Positions 42,408 to 53,993 of a DNA stretch of 64,000 bases are shown here, piece after piece (the first letter of the stretch is position 1; every line of letters begins with the position of its first letter). The stretch is from contig OY730175.1 of assembly GCA_963422465.1 (NCBI GenBank), positions 2,480,001 to 2,544,000 of the forward strand, in the 5' to 3' direction. The notes beneath the pieces are model-generated. The model searched no databases. It had not been told where the DNA came from and saw only the letters and a list, made by a program, of their open reading frames with translations. Both the position numbers and the translations under genes were made by a program. The stretch is from Lichina pygmaea. Its lineage: Eukaryota > Ascomycota > Lichinomycetes > Lichinales > Lichinaceae.

Positions 42408-45005
42408 TCACACAAACCTACGAGCCTGAAGCTGGCTCGCGGCGCGTGTGTTCCGGCGGAGAGCATGCCCCACAAGGCCGTCGTGCTCGAGGCCCATCGT
42501 CGGCGCAACCGGGATGGACGGCCCACGTCCCCGCAGCAGCATAGCTCTCTGGGAAGAAAAGGGAGGTGGAAGCACACGCGAGCTCAACGTCGAATTCTCA
42601 TCGAACTTCGGCGTCCTGCCCCTGAGCCGAGGCCTCTTGACCTCCCGTCGGCCGGCAGCCGCCGCGCGGCTGGCCTGAGCTAGGGCCGACTCGATCGGGC
42701 CGGCGCCGAAGTTGACGATCGTGGGCGGGCCTTGACGAGGGACCTCCGCCGCGTCGAAATCTTGCGGTGCCGTGCGCTTGCGGCGGGTCAGATCGGCCCT
42801 CCTGGCCGGGGCCACGGCGTCGCATGTCTCGTCCGCCGCTCCATCGCGGGACGCGGAAGGAGACGACGAAGACTGGACGCCGCTGCCGCGTCGGCTGGTG
42901 CGCCTGCTTGTCCGTTCGCTGCTCGACGTCGACGGGGCCTTGCCGTTCACGATCACGTTCGGCAGGACCTCGACGTCGGGGAAGCTGGATCCCGACGCCG
43001 CAATTTCTCGTTCGATGCGCTCGAGGATCTCCAAGATCTCAGCGGCGGTCTTCCCCGTCCCGGTGCATTGGATAAGCCACGTCCAAGACCTAGCGGGGCC
43101 GATGGCCTGGGCGGTGGCGGTGGCGGTGGCGGTAGCAGTGGCGGTGGCGGTGACGGCGGCGGTGGCACTCGAGTTGCTGTTCTTGCGGTTGGCGCGGCCT
43201 CCGGCTGCTTTGTTGCCGCTCCTCCGCCCGGCTTGGCTGACCCTTTCAACCTCCGACTGCGCACTCTCTCGGTTCAGCCGTTCGAGTTCACGCTTGCGAA
43301 CCTTGACGGCCCAGTCGATGACACCACCCCACAGCTGCAGCCGGTCGATCTGCTTCCGGACGAGATCGCACTGCAGAAGGGCGAAGCCTCTAGGATTCCG
43401 GTACCGGCTGCGCTGATAGTGCTTGCGGCAGTAGTGCACCCAGGCATTCCCGGGGATCCGCCTCGTACAGAGCTTGTTACGACCGAAGATGTGTGACACG
43501 ACCTTGCGAAGCGGCGAGCCTGTCGTGCAGTTTTCGGTGTAGGTGCACTTCTCCGACGTGAGGATGGCCGGTGCATTGTCGACCGTCAGCGGAGGCGTCT
43601 CGGGAATGTCGTCGGACGCTTCGCTGCCCAGGAACAGCTCAGAGCCGTATCGCTCCGTCAGAAGGGACTCGTTCTCCTCGCCGACAGCCCGAGGGCTGCT
43701 GCCAGCAGGTCTCACGTTGGCCGACTCCGCCGCGGACGATGGTTGCGACGTCTGAGCTGGTGCAACACGCCGTCCCTGCGATACGGTTTCGCCGCGCAAT
43801 TCTCTGAACGTCGTTAGTTGGTCTGATTCAGTTCGTGTCGAGCCCGAGACGCCTTGGACGGAGCCGTATCCAGGCGCACTCCAGCGGAGCAGACCGCGTG
43901 GAGGTGCGACTGACGATGAGCGGCGCGAAGGCCGGTGGCTGCGAAGCTCTTCGTCCTCGTCTTCGTCTTCTTCGTCATCTTCGTCTTCCTTCCACTCCGC
44001 CTCCTCCTCTTCTTCCTCGTTTTCACCGTCTTCCTCGTCGTCTTCTTCCTCTTGTTCTTCTCCTTCTTCTTCTTCTTCTTCTTCTTCTTCATGAACAGCC
44101 GCTACGCTCAACGGCAGAGAAGGGCTCGGCTCGCTAGAGTACCTTTGAGGAGCAACAGCATACTTTGGGGCTGATGCCCACCGGCCGCGGGTATGCCGTC
44201 CGGCACTGTCAGGCTTCCAGCCGGCGGATGGACCTGGACGGTCACCGTCGGTGCCGACCTCGAGCGTCGGCTGAGACCGCTTCGGCGAATTTAGCTCCTC
44301 GTCGGCGATGGCGACCGATGCCAGCGCGATAAGGGTGTTGTTCGATGACATTGGTGTTCCTCGTTCGCCGCGGGTCCCAGTCCAGTCGTGCGACCCTCCA
44401 GCGAGGCTCGTACCGGATCGAGCGGATTGAGGGGCGGAGCTGGTCTCGCCCGATGATGCCGTCCGAGGAGAGAATGGGGACGAGGCGGAAACGCTAGCTA
44501 AGCCGGATGGCGGCTCAGCCATCGGAGCAGCACCGCGAGCAAGGCGAGCAAGGCGTGTCTTGCCGTTCGTCGGAGCAGCTGGCGTAGATGATGTCTTCGA
44601 CGTCGGGACGCGTCTGATCAGTATCATAGCCGAGTCGGAGTCGGGCGATGGTCGAACAGGTTGAGAGGGGAAGCGTTTGCACTTTATACCCTCCGTAGAT
44701 CTGAAGGGGAAGACGCGGCTATGGCCAGCAACTCCCTTGAGGCTGCTGCCTGCCACATCGGCAGTCGCATTCACTTGGAGGAGTCTCTGGCGACGCCGCA
44801 CCAACCCCTCTTGGTATTTGCTCTGGCCCGATAGATCGGATTGCCCGGGCGATGAGTCAAGTTTGATGTGGCCAACGCCGTCACGAGACTGCCCACATGA
44901 AGGCCGCTCGGATCGAAGCCTGAATCCACATTCACCGAGGCTTTTGCCGGAGCCAGCCGACAGCCCAGAGGCCCTGGCAGGATTCAGAAGCGACGGGATG
45001 TCCAT
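42408..45005 (-). CDS. conserved Pezizomycotina nuclear-type protein (ORP1-like), unknown function
   Basis: A single 865-residue frame from ATG 45005 (MDIPSLLNPARASG). The conserved core at about residues 480-590 reads CTYTENCTTGSPLRKVVSHI, CTRRIPGNAWVHYCRKHYQR then SRYRNPRGFALLQCDLVRKQ, with Cys and His spacing that suggests a metal-binding fold. Flanks are disordered: an acidic run at about 305-360 encoded by a TCT/TTC-rich tract, a Thr-Ala repeat encoded by GGTGGC units (43106-43160) and basic stretches at the C-terminus. Similar filamentous-fungal proteins are annotated ORP1-like without known function. Nuclear location is inferred from composition. Confidence 0.78.
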   Translation of the reverse strand: MDIPSLLNPARASGLSAGSGKSLGECGFRLRSERPSCGQSRDGVGHIKLDSSPGQSDLSGQSKYQEGLVRRRQRLLQVNATADVAGSSLKGVAGHSRVFPFRSTEGIKCKRFPSQPVRPSPDSDSAMILIRRVPTSKTSSTPAAPTNGKTRLARLARGAAPMAEPPSGLASVSASSPFSPRTASSGETSSAPQSARSGTSLAGGSHDWTGTRGERGTPMSSNNTLIALASVAIADEELNSPKRSQPTLEVGTDGDRPGPSAGWKPDSAGRHTRGRWASAPKYAVAPQRYSSEPSPSLPLSVAAVHEEEEEEEEEGEEQEEEDDEEDGENEEEEEEAEWKEDEDDEEDEDEDEELRSHRPSRRSSSVAPPRGLLRWSAPGYGSVQGVSGSTRTESDQLTTFRELRGETVSQGRRVAPAQTSQPSSAAESANVRPAGSSPRAVGEENESLLTERYGSELFLGSEASDDIPETPPLTVDNAPAILTSEKCTYTENCTTGSPLRKVVSHIFGRNKLCTRRIPGNAWVHYCRKHYQRSRYRNPRGFALLQCDLVRKQIDRLQLWGGVIDWAVKVRKRELERLNRESAQSEVERVSQAGRRSGNKAAGGRANRKNSNSSATAAVTATATATATATATAQAIGPARSWTWLIQCTGTGKTAAEILEILERIEREIAASGSSFPDVEVLPNVIVNGKAPSTSSSERTSRRTSRRGSGVQSSSSPSASRDGAADETCDAVAPARRADLTRRKRTAPQDFDAAEVPRQGPPTIVNFGAGPIESALAQASRAAAAGRREVKRPRLRGRTPKFDENSTLSSRVLPPPFSSQRAMLLRGRGPSIPVAPTMGLEHDGLVGHALRRNTRAASQLQARRFV

Positions 45006-45012
45006 TCCCGGT

Positions 45013-45420
45013 TCAGACAGCGCCGACAGATGCTGGCGCAGGTGGATGCAGGCTCAGACGTCTCCGGCGACGGCCGGCGAAGGGATCGGACGCGTCGTGC
45101 TCCAGGGTGGTCTTTCCACAAGTGCGATGAATGGCGATACAGACCTCCCCTGCGCTCGCGCTCTCTTCCTCGAGGGCTCTCCAGTCTTTAATGTCGGGCC
45201 ACACTTCGGCGCCCTCAACATGGTACATGCTGGTCGGACGATCCTTGACGGTGAGCAGACCTCTGCTGGAACAAACGGCCAGGGACAGCGATCCGTACTC
45301 TGCATCGGCGACAGCAGGCAATGAGAGGAGCAGCACCGATGCGAGCAGAATCTCCAGCACGGATGACCAAGGAAAAATATCGAGGGCGGCGTAGGGATAT
45401 CAGTCGGCCCCCCTTACCAT
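45013..45420 (-). CDS. possible small secreted protein with signal peptide
   Basis: The frame 45351-45013 encodes a strong hydrophobic start (ILLASVLLLSLPAVADA) followed by 90 residues with few Cys (AVCSSRG, EVCIAIHRTC) and an Arg-rich patch. No ATG lies in that frame. A one-codon first exon (ATG at 45420-45418) joined over a GTAAGG..CTGGAG intron would give MILLASVLLLSLPAVADA, a good signal peptide of a 113-residue protein. It ends 7 bp before the start of the ORP1-like gene, in another frame. No family recognised. It could instead be a chance frame in that gene's leader. Confidence 0.38.
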
Positions 45421-48400
45421 CCTTCTCTCCCTTTTCCTGGCCTATCGGAATTTTTTCCAATATCAGACAAGACAAGCGAAACCAAAGAGGGCTTGAGAGC
45501 AAGTCTTCCCGACCGCATCGTACCACGGAGCGGTGCTATCGAGATAACCGTTGCGCGCCCAGGCGGCGAGTGATTCGGGGCGCGGCCAGGATGTCGTGTG
45601 ACATGGCCCAACGGGGTCCAGATCCCTGATGACGAAGTCGCAATTGCAGCGAACCACGTTGTCGTCTTTGACGCTGGCTTTATTGACGGCCGGAGGATGT
45701 GTGAGTGTGTAACTTGCGTGCGGCATCGGATGCCCGCTAGTTTCGTTCCTGATGCACGTTCCCAACCCACCACAACCTCATTCGATTCCGAGAAATCCAA
45801 GCCCGAGGATCGCAGCGCCAGAAGGTCAAGCGACCCCGCCTTGACCTGCGATGAATTCCAACGCCGCCCTAGCCTGACGCAGAAGGAAGAAAGGTATTCC
45901 GTCGGCGGTGAGAATGGGATTCGTCGGTTCATCCCATAAACACCGTAACCCGTGGAGCAAGCGCGCCCGTTTGCGGGGTCATCCGGTCACTCGCCAGGAA
46001 CTGGTCGGGACCATCCGGTGCGACGGAGGCCATTGAAGACGGCCCAGGTCCTTTGTATGTCCATCGGGAGCTCGCATGAGAAGGCCCTGTCTGTCTCATG
46101 TGTGCCCCGGTCAACGTCACACGTCCAACAGTACATCGGACAGGTCAGTGCTGTCCAAGTTGCATCGGCGACGTGGGCCCGGGAGGAAAAGGCTCTTTCG
46201 CTCAAGACGCGGATGGCAGTTCCAGGATTCAGACGACGTGTTTGTCCTGGATGATGTGAAGGTCGGGACGAGCGCGAGAATGCTGCTGCTCCGATGGCCG
46301 GCCCCGCGGGGGGGAGCCAAAGGAGAGAGAGAGAGAGAGAGGGGGGGGGGGGGAAGGTTTCCCTTGGTATTTGCAGGATGACACCTGCAGCCGGACAGAT
46401 CGTGCATGAAATTGCTTGAGGACAGGACGTCCAGCCGGGTTCGGCGTCCAGCGCCGGGCGTACAGCTTCACGGACGAGGGCCAAGTTTCCCAGGGGCCCG
46501 TGGCTCCTTGGCGAGACAGCAGACAGCAGGCAGCGGGTGATCGTCGTCCCAAGGAAGAGCCGGACTTCCTGCTGGGAAGCTCGTCCAATCAGGCTCACGC
46601 CGACGTGATCTCCCGAGCACATCATCCTTGGCCTGAGCTTTGACGCACTTGCGGAGCCAGTCCACCACGCACGATGGTGGCCGTGGAACTCGACCATGGC
46701 CTGCTCGCGACCAGACGAGATCCAATACGTGGCCGGCTAAGACTCTGGCGTGGGTCAATGTCCGCCATCTTGCTCTGCAAAGGGTCGAAGCCTTCACGAG
46801 GTCGAGAAAAGAGAATGTGTGGTCAGGTCATCGTCGGGCTCAGGGCTGGTCCTTCATCCCCGGCGTCGGCCGGGTCTCTTGGACTGTGGCCATGCCAGAC
46901 TGTGGCCATGCCAGATTGGCTGTCGTTCCCACAGGGCGACCTGCTTCCTTGGCAATTCACGTTGTAGCAATGAGAAGGACGAAATCCTTGTCAGCATCTT
47001 GAAGAGACTGGGTCCAAGAGCCGATGTCGATCCGGGAGCCGCTGGTATCGTCTTGAGATTTCTGAGAATCTACCACCATTCGAATATTTGATTGGTCGAG
47101 TCTCGATACGATGAAGGTTTTTTATCCCAATCATACCGCGTCGTGGGAGTGCAATCTACTGTACTACGTACAGTATTTTCTGCTTCCGTACTACGAGTAC
47201 AGTGGGAGTCCGTAAGTGCTTGTAAAAGGTTTCTTGCGACTCTTGTCGTTCCTCGATGGTTGCCCGCTAAGTAGTGGGTAGAGAGGAAACTACTGCTAAA
47301 GTTACGAGATAACTTTTTCTAGCACTTACAGATCCCCACTTAGCTTCATGTACATACGTACAATGTGGGTGAATGCGTTTGGCGGAGACTGGCTTACTCA
47401 GTAGTATGCTGCACAGGATCGATTGCCGGCATATCAGGTGGCAGGCTAAACTTTTGATAGCTGGGTATACTAGCAGGGAGTACGTATGTACGAGTACGTA
47501 CGTACTTACGGGAGTACGGAGGTACAAGATCAGTCTTTTCTGCGTGCCGACCTCTGAGCATCACCTTTGTTGGCCATCTCAATGCTTGTACGGCAGTACG
47601 TACAGTACATACGAGCAGTGGCTATCTCCTGAGCGGGAGAAGATTAGTTGCTGTGATTACGTACTGCGGGGTTTATCTGATTTACTGGCCCTGTTCTGGA
47701 CCTGCAGCCCTGCGCAGGGTGGGAGTTCATGTGATTTCTTCGCCCTGCTCCTTCTGCTCCGGTCTTCCAGATTGCTGAGTCAGGATTTGGGGAGGTGATG
47801 GCTGCTTCTATCAAGAGTTCTGGTATGCAGCATCACATCACTCTAGCATGACTTTTGAAGCTCTTGACTTCTAGCACTCTTGTACTTCTGTAGTCTGTCA
47901 ACGGATGACCAACAGCTCTGCTGACTCGTCGGCCGCCCTGTTCAGATTGGGCTTAGCCTTACCAAATATCTCTGAACGGGAGCTGCATCTCGTGGGCAAG
48001 AAGCGAGATTAAGACTTTTATTTCTATCGTTTTACGAAAGAATATCATGAGGCTACGTACAGTATACTGGTACGGTACAGAAAACCGAGTAAGTACGCTC
48101 CAGATGGCTGGATATACTTCTCTATTCAGTAGACACGTCATCGGTCTGGCGCACGTAGTCACGTACGTTATGTATGTCCCAGTACTCTCTGCCCCCCGGT
48201 GGCCCTAGCAGCACAGCAGGTATGTGGTACGTATGTACTGTACTTCCGTACCCTTCGTACCTCGGGGCCAACGGTACTTACCCTCAAGCGGCCCAAACCC
48301 GCTGACGACATCCTAGACGGAAACATAAATTATGTCATACGTACGTCCGACCCCACTCTTGGCTTTCCCTCCCACCAATCTGGTCCGTCGTGGCCGAGCT

Positions 48401-48460
48401 TGCAATTTTTCGTGAGCGTCGACCGAAGCCTCTGTCATCGGTCGAAGTGGTTCCGTCGAG
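45421..48460. other. 3-kb gene-free region, GTAC-rich at its right end
   Basis: Several frames above 100 codons show no conserved motif. Visible are a GA/G tract at 46326-46354, a duplicated ACTGTGGCCATGCCAGA (46880-46915) and dense TACGTAC/GTAC palindromes from 47160 to 48350, with an inverted repeat at 47198-47350. This is likely degenerate repeat DNA. Confidence 0.5.
47198..47350. repeat. degenerate inverted repeat, about 70-bp arms
   Basis: Plus-strand 47198-47272 and the reverse strand of about 47272-47345 align at roughly 65-70 percent, e.g. AGTGGGAGTCCGTAAGTGCT versus AGTGGGGATCTGTAAGTGCT. Frames in both arms therefore give similar peptides (ESVSACKRFLATL and GSVSARKSYLVTL). It is probably the remnant of a small inverted-repeat element. 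Confidence 0.5.
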
Positions 48461-49296
48461 ATGACGCGAAGAGTCGTATATGCCACCTCGGCGGTGGTCT
48501 TCCTCGCTGGTGGGAGTCATCGACGCGGGTTGTTGGCTTGAGACGTCCAGAGTTGATGCGATGTGTAGCGACGGTCCTGACCTTGGCGGCGATCATCGTG
48601 CCTCGCTGGATCAGCTGGGATACTACCACGGTACGTCTGATCTTCATCCTTTCCAGCTTCTCTGGCCTGAGAGTCTGACGACGGGGTCTCTGGTGTCATT
48701 CCCATCCCCCTTGCGACGGCGCTGAGAAGCGACCTCGGTCCTCGAGAGCCAGGACTGACCTGTTCTCCAGTCGGCAGGTACCCGCATACATTACACGTAC
48801 GGGCTCCACAAGCGATGCTCGTCCATCTCAGGCTCGTGCGAGTACTTCCCGCAACAAGAAGATTGCCACGGACCGGACCGTTATTTCTGCTCGCTGTGGC
48901 GCAGCGTGGGCTTTCTGATGTCCTTTGCGGTCGTGCTTGAGGGCATGACTCTCGCCGCCTACATCGTCATCATAGGCGGCGGTCGCCAGAAGCGCGAAGC
49001 GGGTTGGAGGGCCCTCTCCTTCATGCTTATGTTCATCGGCGTTGTGCAGTGCGCGGCGATGGCGATCATGGTGAGCGAAAGATGATCTCCACATCCGGTG
49101 CTTCATCGGCCCGCTCTAACGAATCCAGGTGATCACCTTCGATAAGGAAGATCGGTTCTTTGTGGGCTGGAAGCTTGATGCCTCCTGGATCTACTGCACC
49201 ATTAGCTGGAGCGTCCTTGTCTTGTCCAGCGCCGCTATCATGCTCTCTGCGTGGATCCTCCCGGCGGAAGACGGCTACGAGTTGATCCCCAGCTAA
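48461..49296 (+). CDS. conserved four-segment membrane protein of Pezizomycotina, unknown function
   Basis: Exons 48556-48630, 48771-49070 and 49129-49296 give a 180-residue core. If the ATG at 48461 and a 41-bp intron (48510-48550) are used the protein has 198 residues. The loop after helix 1 reads RIHYTYGLHKRCSSISGSCE followed by YFPQQEDCHG and RYFCSLWRSVGFLMSFAVVL, with four conserved Cys likely in disulfides. The C-terminal part reads DRFFVGWKLDASWIYCTISW and ends in EDGYELIPS. The helix-loop-three-helix layout is claudin/Sur7-like. This family recurs in filamentous ascomycetes without a known role. The N-terminal start is uncertain. Confidence 0.8.
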
Positions 49297-51007
49297 AATA
49301 GCCCCCCTCCCCCCTTCCTTCATCCGCCTCCCCTACCAGTCAATCAGAAGCTCTGCGAGGACCCTGTATTTATCTCATGCACATGTGTTCAGTGGATTCC
49401 GTCTCTTGTACAGAAATAGGTTACATTACATAAATCACAAAATTCAAGTAATACTGTTCATCACTGCTCAATCCGGGACCTCATCCACAAGCGCCGTTTC
49501 GTCAAGAAATTTCATGAAACGGTGAAGAGCTGCACCACAAAGCTTGCCCCCCGCCCCCCCCCCCCCCCCCCCCCGGGCCCAAGAAAACCGGATCCTCATT
49601 AACCTCATTGCCGTGGCATGCCATGCCTTCCCATGCAATGCCACATCTCAGCGCATCCCGGAAGCCATCTCTTCGCAGTAATCCATCATGTCGTTTCAGA
49701 ACCAGTTCGAGGTCGATACGGAGGGTCAATGAAATGATTGACTGTCGCGCCGCCGTCGTCGTCATCATCATCATCATCCTCCTCCTCCTCCTCCTCCTAC
49801 TGCTCCTCCTCCTCCTCCTCCTCCTCCTCCTCCTCCTCCTGCTCCTCCTCCTCCTCCTACTGCTCCTCCTCCTCGACCGAAGCCCGCCCAGGAAAAGAGG
49901 CGCCCCTCCCGTTGTACGTGCGTCGTCGACAGGGTTCTTCGTCGGCAAGGTTCTTCGTCGATGGACTTCCGCCTTGTCGACAAGCTACCGCGTCGTCGAC
50001 AAGCGCCTGAATACCACTGTACCTCGGCCGCATCAGACAGGCTTGATGACCGGGCTCTCCCGAGTCGTCGTGCGTCTTGCTGGTTCTGGGTCGTCGGTCG
50101 AGAGGTGCTGTTCTCTGATTGCACCGATGTGCTTGCTGCTCGCCTTCCTCCTCTCTTCCTTCTCTCCTTGGTTGTCGCTCTCTCTCCCTCGTCCTTCAAC
50201 TCTCGTCCTTCAACTCTCGTTCCCCAACCCTCCCCCAGTCATTCACCAAGCCTCGACTGACTAACACCTTCAGAAGATTGTCAATTGGTAGTACAAGTGT
50301 TGATACTCAAGTAGTCACATGCACACTCACCACTCCCACTCCCACACACGCAACTAAACACAACTCACTTACAAGTACACACTGTACATACAGACATACA
50401 GACGCAACTCAAGTCTCACCTTCAGCTCACCAAGTGATAGAATACCGACCGACCGACAGATTGAACAAAAGGCTACTGAATACATAACATACTTGATAGG
50501 ACACTGACAGAGACGAGCCAGTGATCGAAACAACTTACCTGATGGAGCAAGCACTGGCAGAGAAGAGCCAGTGAACCAAAAATCTACCGACCGAAGAGAC
50601 CATTGGGTAAAAGACAGAAACGAACACCAAGTTGCAAGGGAGTAAGAGATGCGGTTGGAGTTCACATGTTGTGAGTGATACAAGGAGTAGTCATGTAGTC
50701 GTGAGGGGGCGTGCTTGACAAGATAAGTACTCTTATAGATCGATAGGCAAGTCATGTAACAGATTGCACTCGTCCCAAACATCTTCTAAATAGGGGTCTC
50801 CGAGAGAGAACTGACTTGACAGTGACCAAGAGAGAAGGGAATCTTTTTTTCATCACACGGGCAGCTGATCCAGCCCAGCCCGACCTATCTCCCATCCCTG
50901 TTCTCTACTTACTATATCCCCCCCAAACCATCTTCCCTTCCCTCAAATATCATAGAGAGAGAAAGTAAATCAGTCACTTTTAATTCCTTGAGTTCTATAG
51001 TTTCTTT
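49297..51007. other. gene-free stretch with C-run and CTC repeats
   Basis: A C-run of about 25 lies at 49550-49574 and a (CTC)n/CTGCTC array at 49778-49874, which creates poly-Leu, poly-Ser and poly-Gly frames on both strands. No conserved gene. Confidence 0.55.
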
Positions 51008-52031
51008 TCAATGATAGTGACTCCGTCTCGCGACCCTTCGTCCTGTGCTCCCAATGTTGATCGTTCTCAACTCCTCGCTGAGCGCCGAGTACTCTTCATG
51101 TGCGCCGGTGTTGTTTGTGGGTGCGGTGGAATATGCGCTTGAGATGGGTACTTTGGCGGGGATAGGTGGTGGTGGAGCGCCGCCTCCTGCTCCCGTTCCA
51201 ACGCCGGTGCTGGCGCCTGCGCCCAGTGACCCGGCGTGCGACATCCCCTGGGAATGTATGCTGCTGTTGGCGTTGTAGCTACCGTACGACGAATGCGACG
51301 GGCTGCTTCTTCTCGCAGCTGCCCACTCGTCGCGGTCACGATCACGGTCACGGTCGGTGCCTGACGCCTTTGGGATAGACCGCGGTGTGCCGTGGCCGTG
51401 GCCGTGGCCGTGGCTACCGTATGCGACGTGCGGGGTCGAGACTGGCGTCGACGCCACCGAGGATGTCTGGCCACGAGGCTTCATCTGGATGCGTATCCGT
51501 CGGGGGTTGGTGGCGTTGTGATTCTCCGTCGCGTACGGAGAAGCGCCGCCGGCATCGCCACCGTACGTGTACACGGGGCTGCCGGCGATGGAATGCGGTC
51601 TCGAAGCACTCTCGCGCGTGGCGCGCCGCGCGCTGGGCGGCATCGGCTGCGCCCCTTGCGGCGACGGCCGAGATCGCAGGTCGAGCGACGACGCCGCAGC
51701 CTTCATCGGCGTCTTGCGCTCAGGCTCCGGCGCCCAAGTGCTCGTCGGGAGATGGTCTGAGGGATCGATCAACCGACCGTCCGAGGCGATGATGGGCTCG
51801 TTGGTCTGTCCGCGTTGGAGATCGCGAGCGACAACGTCGGCCTCCTCAGGGGTCCGGTATTGCGGACCGGGATCGTTGATGCTGGTCGTGTTCGCGTGGG
51901 GATTGAGAACGTCGAAGGCGTCGGGCGAGAACGGCGTCTGCGCGATGCCGTTGCGCTCCGACAGGGGCCCGGGCCGCGGACTGACGGATTTGCGAGGAAG
52001 CCGCAGAGGCTCGGCGCTGGGCGCCGGAGGA

Positions 52032-52062
<31 letters not shown>

Positions 52063-53993
52063 ACACCGACGCACGCGCTGGACGTTGGAAGCCCGCCTCT
52101 TCGTGACGGAGCGGTGGCGACGGCTCGGACGGCTCTGGCGGTGGGACGTAGGGCCGATAGGGCCGATGCGAGGCCGCCACCGGAGCCGAGTGGCCCGGGC
52201 TACCGTCCCATCTGCCGTCGTCCACGGTCTCCCTTCTCCCTCGGGCAGGGTTGTCCACCGTGGCTCCCGGGTCGTACCCGGGGACCAGGCTCAAAGGCAT
52301 GTCCGGCTCGACCTCCGAGAAGCTTCCGGCCGGCGACCGCTTCGGCTGATGTTGAGGTCGTGGTCGAGGCTCTTGATACGTGGTCGGCGAGTGTCCGAGC
52401 GCATTGCCGCCAGACAACGGCGAGCTTGCGTACGAAGCGTGCGACGTATGCTGCACCTGTGCGACATGTCTGAGGTCCCGCGTGTACGCGCTCGGGCTGG
52501 GCTCCGCGGGCATCGTCTGACCGCGAACGGGTCGGCCCGGCATCCTTGGGTGGGTCGGTTGAGAGTCGCCGGACCTGTGTGCAGGGGGCGGTGGAGGGAC
52601 GTCCTCGGCTTCCTCGAACTGTGCCTGGACGTATTCATCCTCGTAGTCGCTCACGTACGGCTGGCGTCTCGGCGTCACGTTGTGCTGGGCGCCATCGCCG
52701 GCTGGCTGGTAGGCCTCGAACCGCTCTTCACGCGGAGGGTAAGCCATCGGCTGCCCGGTCAAGATTCGGGGGTCGGGAGCCGAGTGGTAGTGCCTCATCG
52801 GAGGAGCGGCGTCGACGCTGTAGTCTGTACCCTTTGCAATGCTAAGGGGAGCCGGGGCATCGGGCGTCATCTGGTGACTGGTGCGTGGCGGAGTCGGCTC
52901 CATATGAAGCTCGGCATGGCCGTGCTGGGCTGGCTGCCTCGAGTGATCGGGAATCGCTTGGCGCGACTCGTGCTCGTCGGCACACTGCGGAGCCGCTCTG
53001 GGTTCCGGACGGCGCAGCATGGGGTTGCCCTCTTCCGCCACGGGGGCATACATCTCCGCCTGCTCGCGTCGCCCGGCGTATCTTTGCGACGTCTCTGCTA
53101 GTCTGTCCTCGACATAAGGTGCCTCGGCGGCGCTCGGCGCCTGCTGGACCAGATGGCCGTTGCTGGGCTCGTGTGGGTCGTGACGATGCACTTGCTGTTG
53201 CGCAGGCGGATCAACAAAATGCGCCGCGGGCGGCGCTTGGCGGGCCAGTGCTTGTGGCTGGACCCTCGGAGGAGGAGCCGGGCGGAGCGGCTGTGGCGCC
53301 GAGACGTCCGGCGCGGCCCCCGATGCTGGCTGCACGGGGTCGGCCGGCAGAGGTCGTCTCAACACGGGCTTGAGCTGTCGGGGCCCACCAAGCGACTCCC
53401 TCGGCCCTTGCTGGGGTCGAGGCTTGCCGCTTTCCCGTCGAGCCTCGGCGGGTCGGTCCTCCTTCGGTCTGGTGTCGTAGTAGGTGATCTCGATCCTTAT
53501 CTCGCCGGCGTACTTTCCCTTGCAGTTCAGCGTGTGCCAGCCATCGGAGCGGCCCCCGCCGCGGGAGAGCACGTCTTCGAGACCGACCCAGGTTTCGCCG
53601 ATGAGGTCCGTCTTCTTGTCGTCGTTGAAGACGGAAACCTTCAGCTGGCGATAGTCTGCAGAGTCGTGTACCGTGAAGCGGACCTCCTGGTCCCTGCAGA
53701 GATTCGGTCAAAATCGATTCGCGTGCTCGAGACGTTCCGTTCGAGACTCACCAGCGTGGCGTCTGGCCTCCCCGTTTGTCGGTCTCCGTCTTCTTGGCTT
53801 CCTTGCCGAGTCTCGCAGCGCAGTACGGATCTTGCTTTCCTATCGTCTTCCGATTCGGCAGATTCTTGGCCTTGTCGAGGATCACGACGAGGTCGCCGAT
53901 CTCGGGGCCATCGACAGTCATGTCGGCGTAGATGCCTGCGGTGTGAGCGCCGCCCAAGCCAGACAGGCCAGCCATCGAGAGTTTTGTCGCCAT
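51008..53993 (-). CDS. C2-domain protein with long proline-rich tail (Inn1/Fic1-like)
   Basis: Exons 53993-53752 and 53693-51008 over a 58-bp intron give 975 residues. The N-terminal C2 domain (about 20-150) reads GDLVVILDKAKNLPNRKTIG, KQDPYCAARLGKEAKKT, DQEVRFTVHDSADYRQLKVS and IGETWVGLEDVL. The rest is disordered, rich in Pro, Arg, Ser and His with many PxxP motifs and an Ala run. This is the layout of Inn1 (budding yeast) and Fic1 (fission yeast), which bind SH3 proteins at the cytokinetic ring. Filamentous fungi have much longer tails. The orthology is inferred from layout only. The ATG at 53993 (MATKLSMAGLSG) fits a C2 start. Confidence 0.8.

Noticed and set aside
45987-46697. 236-codon minus frame
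   Set aside because: No recognised domain, and its sequence is dominated by G/C tracts.
51815-53101. 428-codon plus-strand frame
   Set aside because: Antisense of the Pro/Arg-rich part of the C2 gene; composition follows the opposite strand.
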